From DASRDS01 sp035570055 (GTDB lineage: Bacteria > Gemmatimonadota > Gemmatimonadetes > Gemmatimonadales > Gemmatimonadaceae), in the NCBI GenBank assembly GCA_035570055.1, contig DATMLM010000039.1:62001-126000 (forward strand): a stretch of 64,000 nt of DNA, given 5' to 3'. A program made the position numbers and the translations under genes. Positions 59,994 to 64,000 of the stretch are shown here, in pieces; positions within the stretch are counted from its first letter, which is position 1, and each line of letters starts with the position of its first letter. The notes beneath the pieces are model-generated. The model saw only the letters and a list, made by a program, of their open reading frames with translations. It searched no databases and was not told the origin of the DNA.

Positions 59994-60086
59994 GGTTCTG
60001 AGTGGCGTTTCGCCGAAAGCGATCAACGCCGAAGCGATTCACGCCGGAAGCGAAGCGACGGCGGGCGCGAAGCGCCACTCAGAACC
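59994..60086. repeat. Long inverted repeat with internal degenerate repeats
   Basis: Arms 59994-60013 and 60067-60086 pair over 20 bp with one mismatch (GGTTCTGAGTGGCG-T/C-TTCGC). The 53-base interior holds three degenerate units starting CGCCGAA/CGCCGGAAGCGA. It lies between the coiled-coil gene (ends 60090) and the hydrogenase locus and may be a terminator for the former or a mobile repeat. Confidence 0.65.
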
Positions 60087-60089
60087 ATT

Positions 60090-60329
60090 CTATTTGTTGA
60101 TCGCGCCTTTGACCTTGGCCTCGAGGTCGGCAAGCTCCGCGTGAAACTTGCTGAGCCCGGCATGTGTCGCGGCCCCAGCCTGCTGCATAACCGCATTCGC
60201 CTTAGCCCTCAGCTCAGCGAGCTTCTGCCCACTCGTCGCCTGAGCCTTCGCGCCCGCCGCCGCAAGCTCGCCTTTGACCTTGGACATCTCCGCATTGAGC
60301 GCGTCCAACCGCTGGTCCATCGAATCCAT
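60090..60329 (-). CDS. Small coiled-coil protein
   Basis: A 79-residue, all-helical protein (MDSMDQRLDALNAEMSKVKGELAAAGAKAQATSGQKLAELRAKAN...). GGAGG lies just before the ATG at 60329. Similar in style to the protein at 37571. No family assignment; ends next to the long inverted repeat. Confidence 0.65.
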   Translation of the reverse strand: MDSMDQRLDALNAEMSKVKGELAAAGAKAQATSGQKLAELRAKANAVMQQAGAATHAGLSKFHAELADLEAKVKGAINK

Positions 60330-60421
60330 GCCGCCTCCCGTTTTTTTGGATTCGGATGGCTAGCGCCGGACTGATGCAATTGTCAAGACAAGCGAATGGT
60401 ACCGATGAGCCCGGCGAGGAT

Positions 60422-61051
60422 TCATCGCCGCCCCGCCTTCGTGCCCGTCTCGAGTTTGTTCCGCACCTCTCTCACAACGCCGCTCGCCAGACGGGCCTCA
60501 TGCTCGGCGATGAACCTTCGTACGGCCTCGGGATCGCGCTTCGACAAATCTCGCAGCGCCCACGAGAGTGCCTTCCAAACCATCGGCTCGCGGTCAGCCG
60601 CGCGCATCCGGCAGATGCGCAGCGTGCGCGACGTCGTCTGACCGAGCGTGCTGACGAGCGCCACACGCCGCGCCCATAGGTTCTTCGACATCGCAAACGC
60701 GAAAATACTCGCATCCGAGATCCGCCCGCTCCGCTACGCGGGGCCCATGATGAGCTTCCCGAGGCAGTCGGCGTCGAACCAACTGGTCAAATGCACGGCG
60801 AGCCGTCTCAGCGTGCGGAGCTGCACGAGCTCCATCACGCCGGCATGGTTCGCACAGAGCTCATAGCCGATGAGCCGCAACGCGGTGTCATCGCTTTCGA
60901 CCAAGGGCCACACGACCCCGAGCACCGTCGTCGCCGGCGCGTCGGCGAGCTGTCGCGAGAACGCCCGTCGCACCGTACGAACGCTCCGCGTATCGCGACG
61001 CGGGAGCGCTCGTACGGCGCGGCGTATCTCAGTGACAACTGTTCGTGACAA
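60422..61051 (-). pseudogene. DNA alkylation repair (AlkD-like) gene with in-frame amber codon
   Basis: Two pieces in the same frame make a complete HEAT-like AlkD-type protein of about 209 codons: RRAVRALPRRDTRSVRTVRRAFSRQLADAP...GYELCANHAGVMELV...LTSWFDADCLGKLIMGPA, then TAG (60736-60734), then RSGRISDASIFAFAMSKNLWARRVALVSTLGQ...MVWKALSWALRDLSKRDPEAVRRFIAEHEARLASGVVREVRNKL. The family has Trp (TGG) after GPA, so TAG is a one-base change. The frame downstream is undamaged. The start is a TTG at 61051 or further up. Explanations: recent nonsense mutation, sequence error or readthrough. Confidence 0.75.
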
Positions 61052-61862
61052 TCCGCCGAGCGGTGAGGTCGAGCGTGCACGCGAGGAGCTGCGTCCCCCG
61101 CATGGCGTCGAACACGCCGAGCGGGATCTGCGTCTGCCCGTTGAACGTCACGACGATGTGCCGCGAGACGGTCGCGACTTTGTGAACGCCGTGCGTCGTG
61201 TGCGTGACGGTCAGCGTGACCCACCGTGTGAGCGTCCCCGATGTCGGCGCGGTGACGCCGTTGCGCGGATTTGGGAACGTCACGTCAGACGCCGTGTCAT
61301 ACGCCGCGCCGATGTACGTCCGATCCAGCCCCGGGGTCTGGTGCGTAGCGGTATCCGCATCGAGCCCCGTCGCATTCCATACGTGCGTCGTCGCCGACGC
61401 CAAGGTCGGACTGCCGGTGACATCGATCACCCAGTTCCGCGTGGCACGCGCGACGAACCGCGGATCGTTATCAACCTCCAACAGCGACGCCGTAAACGCT
61501 ATCGAGTCCGTCGACGCGACCACGAACATGTTCTGACACACGCCGCCGGCGAAGTATTCCCACGTGGCGTCGTACGCAACGGTATCGGGATGCGACTCGG
61601 CCTGCGAGAACGCGATCGTGCCGCTGTTCGAGTGCGTCGTACACGTCATCGCTGGCACGACGACGCTCGCCAACGTGCTGCCAGCCGCTTCCGCCTGGGC
61701 GAAGAATGCCGCACCCGTCGCCACCGCCGGCGCAGAGCTCGCCGCGATATCGGCGCTCATCTGCTGATCCGACAGCGTGTCGCTGGGCGCGGTCGAATCG
61801 CGGCCGCACGCCCCCAGCGCCAAGACCGCGGTAAGGGCTCCCAAGACTCGCGAGATGTGCAT
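61029..61862 (-). CDS. Exported lipoprotein of unknown function
   Basis: A 277-residue protein with lipobox (VLALGAC, C19) after MHISRVLGALTA. The mature region is Thr/Ser/Ala-rich and beta-like, with cysteines at TCTTHSNSG, GVCQNMF, LACTLDL and NSCH. The start at 61862 overlaps the stop of the TPR gene by one base. No known domain; a similar lipoprotein is co-transcribed at 62838. Confidence 0.75.
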   Translation of the reverse strand: MHISRVLGALTAVLALGACGRDSTAPSDTLSDQQMSADIAASSAPAVATGAAFFAQAEAAGSTLASVVVPAMTCTTHSNSGTIAFSQAESHPDTVAYDATWEYFAGGVCQNMFVVASTDSIAFTASLLEVDNDPRFVARATRNWVIDVTGSPTLASATTHVWNATGLDADTATHQTPGLDRTYIGAAYDTASDVTFPNPRNGVTAPTSGTLTRWVTLTVTHTTHGVHKVATVSRHIVVTFNGQTQIPLGVFDAMRGTQLLACTLDLTARRIVTNSCH

Positions 61863-62854
61863 TAGTCCTCCTTGATGAGTCGAGCGCACCAAGCCTCGAG
61901 CTCGGCGTGCTCGGTCTGTGCGCCTGCCCGCTCGAACAGCTCGAGCGCGGCCCGCGCGTGCTGCTTGGCCTCGACCATGGCCCCACGCGCCGCCGCCAAC
62001 TGCGCGCGCGCGCGAAACGTCTCGGCCTCGAGCAGCGGGTTCGCATGCCGCGCCGCGAAACCGGACGCGCGTTCGAGCGCGGCCGCCGCATCGGCGAACG
62101 CACCCGCCGCGATGCAGGCCAAGCCCAACACGCGGAGCCCGTCCGCGGTCCCCGCCGGATCACCGAGCCCGAGACACTCGGTCGCGCCACGCAACGCCGC
62201 GACTCGCGCGACCGCGTGGTCGCCGCGTCGGAGCGCGAGCTCGGCCCGACCGATCCGCGCCAGCGCCGCCAGACGCGCCGCGGGCACGCCGCGCGCGAAC
62301 TCGATCGCGCGCTGCTCGCACTCGTCCGCCAGATCCAACTCGCCCAAATCCCGATAGCTGATCGCCATGTTATGGTAGCTCTCGGCGAGCCCCCGGACGT
62401 TCCCCAATCGCTGATACGCCGGAACGGCGAGCTTGTACATGACGAGCGCGTCGACGCGACGACCGCGGACGTTGGCGATCTGCCCGAGGTTATTGATGGC
62501 GCGCGCCACGAGGAGCGGATCGTCCTCTTGCTCCCCGAGCTCCACGGCGCGCCGGAACGCGAGCTCGGCGCCATCGAGCTGCCCGAGCTCGAACTGCGCG
62601 GCGCCCCACAAATTCATCGCCCGCCGCCGACTCACCCAATCGCCGCTCCGGTCGACATCGGGCAGCGTCCGCCGCAACCACGCCTCCGCCTCGCGCGCGC
62701 GCGCGGTGCGCAGCAGCGCCTCGCCGACGAGCGCCACTTGCTCCGGCTCGGGTGACCCGTCGGCGAGATTGCCCAACAGGTGCAGCACCTCGCCCCATCG
62801 CCCGGCGCGAGCGTGCTCGCGCGCGGAGACGAGTCCCTCAGTAAGCAGTGGCAT
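61862..62854 (-). CDS. TPR-repeat protein
   Basis: A 330-residue protein made of helical hairpins, including classic TPR units (ARAINNLGQIANVRGRRVDALVMYKLAVPAYQRLGN; AESYHNMAISYRDLGELDLADECEQRAIEFAR). TPR proteins bind partners; with no signal peptide it is likely cytoplasmic. Its start lies within the end of the upstream lipoprotein gene, so the genes from the sigma-54 regulator down to 61029 form one operon. Confidence 0.85.
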   Translation of the reverse strand: MPLLTEGLVSAREHARAGRWGEVLHLLGNLADGSPEPEQVALVGEALLRTARAREAEAWLRRTLPDVDRSGDWVSRRRAMNLWGAAQFELGQLDGAELAFRRAVELGEQEDDPLLVARAINNLGQIANVRGRRVDALVMYKLAVPAYQRLGNVRGLAESYHNMAISYRDLGELDLADECEQRAIEFARGVPAARLAALARIGRAELALRRGDHAVARVAALRGATECLGLGDPAGTADGLRVLGLACIAAGAFADAAAALERASGFAARHANPLLEAETFRARAQLAAARGAMVEAKQHARAALELFERAGAQTEHAELEAWCARLIKED

Positions 62855-63377
62855 AGACGGTAAAGCCGTCGACGCGGCCCGTGACAGTCTGCAAATCAGC
62901 CCGCGCGTTACTCGAGACCTTATGCCACGGCTCGCCCGGGTTCTCCTGCTTCCACAGCGACAGACTCGACTCGTCCATTGGCAGGCTGTTCTTGGCGTGC
63001 GCGTATGAGAGCGTGAGCTCTGCCGGGTGGCCATTGACGAACGTGAGGCCGGCCGGCTGGAACCCCACGATGAGGCGCGTCGAATCGGCGATCGCCACGG
63101 TAATGAGCACCGAGTCGCCCGTCGCCATTGCCAGCGCGTTCGCGGGGACATCGAACGTCATGAATGGCACGGAGTCTTGATAGTAGATGACGACGCTGCG
63201 GTCCTGCCCCGCGACGGCGTAGAACCGTACGGTGTCACCCAGAAACCCCGGCGCACCCGAATCGGGCGTGAGAAAATGCAGTGCCGACTCCGGCACCACG
63301 GGGTCAGGGGCGAGAGTCGTCCCACACCCGGCAATCACCAAAGCGGCAACGATCGTCAGTCCCGGCCTATGCTTCAT
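62838..63377 (-). CDS. Exported lipoprotein, sigma-54 regulator operon
   Basis: A 179-residue lipoprotein: signal MKHRPGLTIVAALVIAGC, mature domain ESALHFLTPDSGAPGFLGDTVRFYAVAGQDRSVVIYYQD... of beta type, one Trp-rich end. The ATG at 63377 overlaps the regulator stop and has GAG upstream; in-frame ATGs at 63389 and 63398 are alternatives. No family known. Confidence 0.7.
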   Translation of the reverse strand: MKHRPGLTIVAALVIAGCGTTLAPDPVVPESALHFLTPDSGAPGFLGDTVRFYAVAGQDRSVVIYYQDSVPFMTFDVPANALAMATGDSVLITVAIADSTRLIVGFQPAGLTFVNGHPAELTLSYAHAKNSLPMDESSLSLWKQENPGEPWHKVSSNARADLQTVTGRVDGFTVYATAY

Positions 63378-64000
63378 CAGGTATCTCATCCGGCTCATCG
63401 TCGAGCAGGCGTTTGAGTCGAGTGCGTGAAATGCCAAGTTGCCGCGCTGCTTCACTCTTGTTGCCGCGACACCGTTCGACCGCCGAATGCACGGCGGCCC
63501 GAATCGTCGCGTCGAGTGGCTGCAGTCCCATCCCCGTGCTGGCACCGGGTGCGCTGGCGGCGGTCGGCTCGGGATCGGTAATAAAATCCGCGGGCTCCAA
63601 CGTCGTCGCGTTAGAGAGGAGCAGCGTGCGCTCGATGATGTTACGCAACTCGCGCACGTTCCCAGGCCAATCCCGGGCAGTCAGGGCAACTTGCGCGCTC
63701 CGGCCAAGCGTCGGCTCCGCCAGAGCATATTCGCCTGCGAACTTCGTAATGAAGTGTCGCGCCAAAGGCACGATGTCCTCGCGGCGTGCTCTCAGCGAGG
63801 GCAGCGTAATCGGCACGACGTTGAGCCGAAAATACAAATCTTCTCGAAATGCCCCGCGTCGCACCGCATCGGCCAAATCAACATGCGAAGCGGCAATGAC
63901 GCGCACGTCGACAGGAATAGGCCGAGTGCCCCCAACGCGCCGCAGGACACGCTCCTCGAGCACCCGCAGCAGTTTCCCTTGGAGCGGCCCCGCCAGGTGT
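63367..64000 (-). CDS. Sigma-54-dependent regulator, N-terminus cut by window edge
   Basis: The frame is open to 64000 and gives the second half of an AAA+ activator: GKLLRVLEERVLRRVGGTRPIPVDVRVIAASHVDLADAVRRGAFREDLYFRLNVVPITLPSLRARREDI, WPGNVRELRNIIERTLLLS and a FIS-type HTH (CRGNKSEAARQLGISRTRLKRLL). The sigma-54 contact GAFTGA and any sensor domain are outside the window. It heads the lipoprotein/TPR operon, which it probably activates. Confidence 0.9.
   Translation of the reverse strand, partial: HLAGPLQGKLLRVLEERVLRRVGGTRPIPVDVRVIAASHVDLADAVRRGAFREDLYFRLNVVPITLPSLRARREDIVPLARHFITKFAGEYALAEPTLGRSAQVALTARDWPGNVRELRNIIERTLLLSNATTLEPADFITDPEPTAASAPGASTGMGLQPLDATIRAAVHSAVERCRGNKSEAARQLGISRTRLKRLLDDEPDEIPDEA

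Noticed and set aside
1..64000. CRISPR arrays, rRNA, tRNA, insertion sequences, prophage
   Set aside because: No regularly spaced repeats, no transposase or integrase frame, and no rRNA-like stretch noticed. tRNAs could be missed by eye.

Overview
The window looks like one chromosome segment of a high-GC, Gram-negative-type bacterium. I think Gemmatimonadota is the best guess and Acidobacteriota the main alternative. The signs are many lipoproteins, two large duplicated orphan permeases (ADOP type, one with a PadR partner), a DUF5916 outer-membrane protein, a six-repeat BIG2 lipoprotein, sigma-54 activators and a group 1h type [NiFe]-hydrogenase. This is inferred from gene families, not from a marker gene. 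I saw no rRNA, tRNA, CRISPR array or insertion sequence.

Left part (1-17.2 kb). A cut-off MarR regulator diverges from an oxidoreductase. Then comes a stress and signalling island: two KaiC-like double ATPases, each in an operon with a histidine kinase; a receiver protein lacking its phospho-acceptor Asp; an OhrR regulator; a fasciclin protein; and three lipoprotein genes sharing an unusual ribosome-binding leader. groES-groEL follow. A MerR regulator with a cobalamin-binding-like domain shares an operator module with the groES promoter region and with the divergent promoter near 2.5 kb.

Middle part (17.3-43 kb). This is a mixed accessory region: a secreted esterase, ADOP/PadR/patatin genes, a DUF899 protein with a palindromic operator, and the BIG2 protein. 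An overlapping hydrolase operon ends in its own sigma-54 activator and is preceded by a candidate sigma-54 promoter and a TGT-N10-ACA enhancer site. After these come HdeD-like and LysR genes, a DUF5916 protein and a truncated glycosidase.

Right part (42.4-59.8 kb, all minus strand). This is a near-complete high-affinity (atmospheric H2 type) hydrogenase locus. In transcription order it holds an orphan second hydrogenase small subunit, a soluble two-PAS histidine kinase, a NarL-type regulator, hhyS, hhyL, a NifU-like protein, DUF5947, DUF6084, a conserved unknown, a maturation protease, a small membrane protein, a YceI-like protein, hypC, hypD, hypE, a double SIS protein, a glutaredoxin-like protein, hypF, a shortened hypA, hypB and a nickel permease. 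Most junctions are start/stop overlaps. The orphan small subunit fused by overlap to a PAS kinase and NarL regulator, just upstream of hhySL and a 19-bp palindrome, is the most interesting candidate new system: an H2- or redox-sensing module built from a hydrogenase small subunit.

Right end (60-64 kb). Here are a coiled-coil protein, an AlkD-like gene broken by one in-frame amber codon, a lipoprotein, a TPR protein, another lipoprotein and a cut-off sigma-54 regulator.
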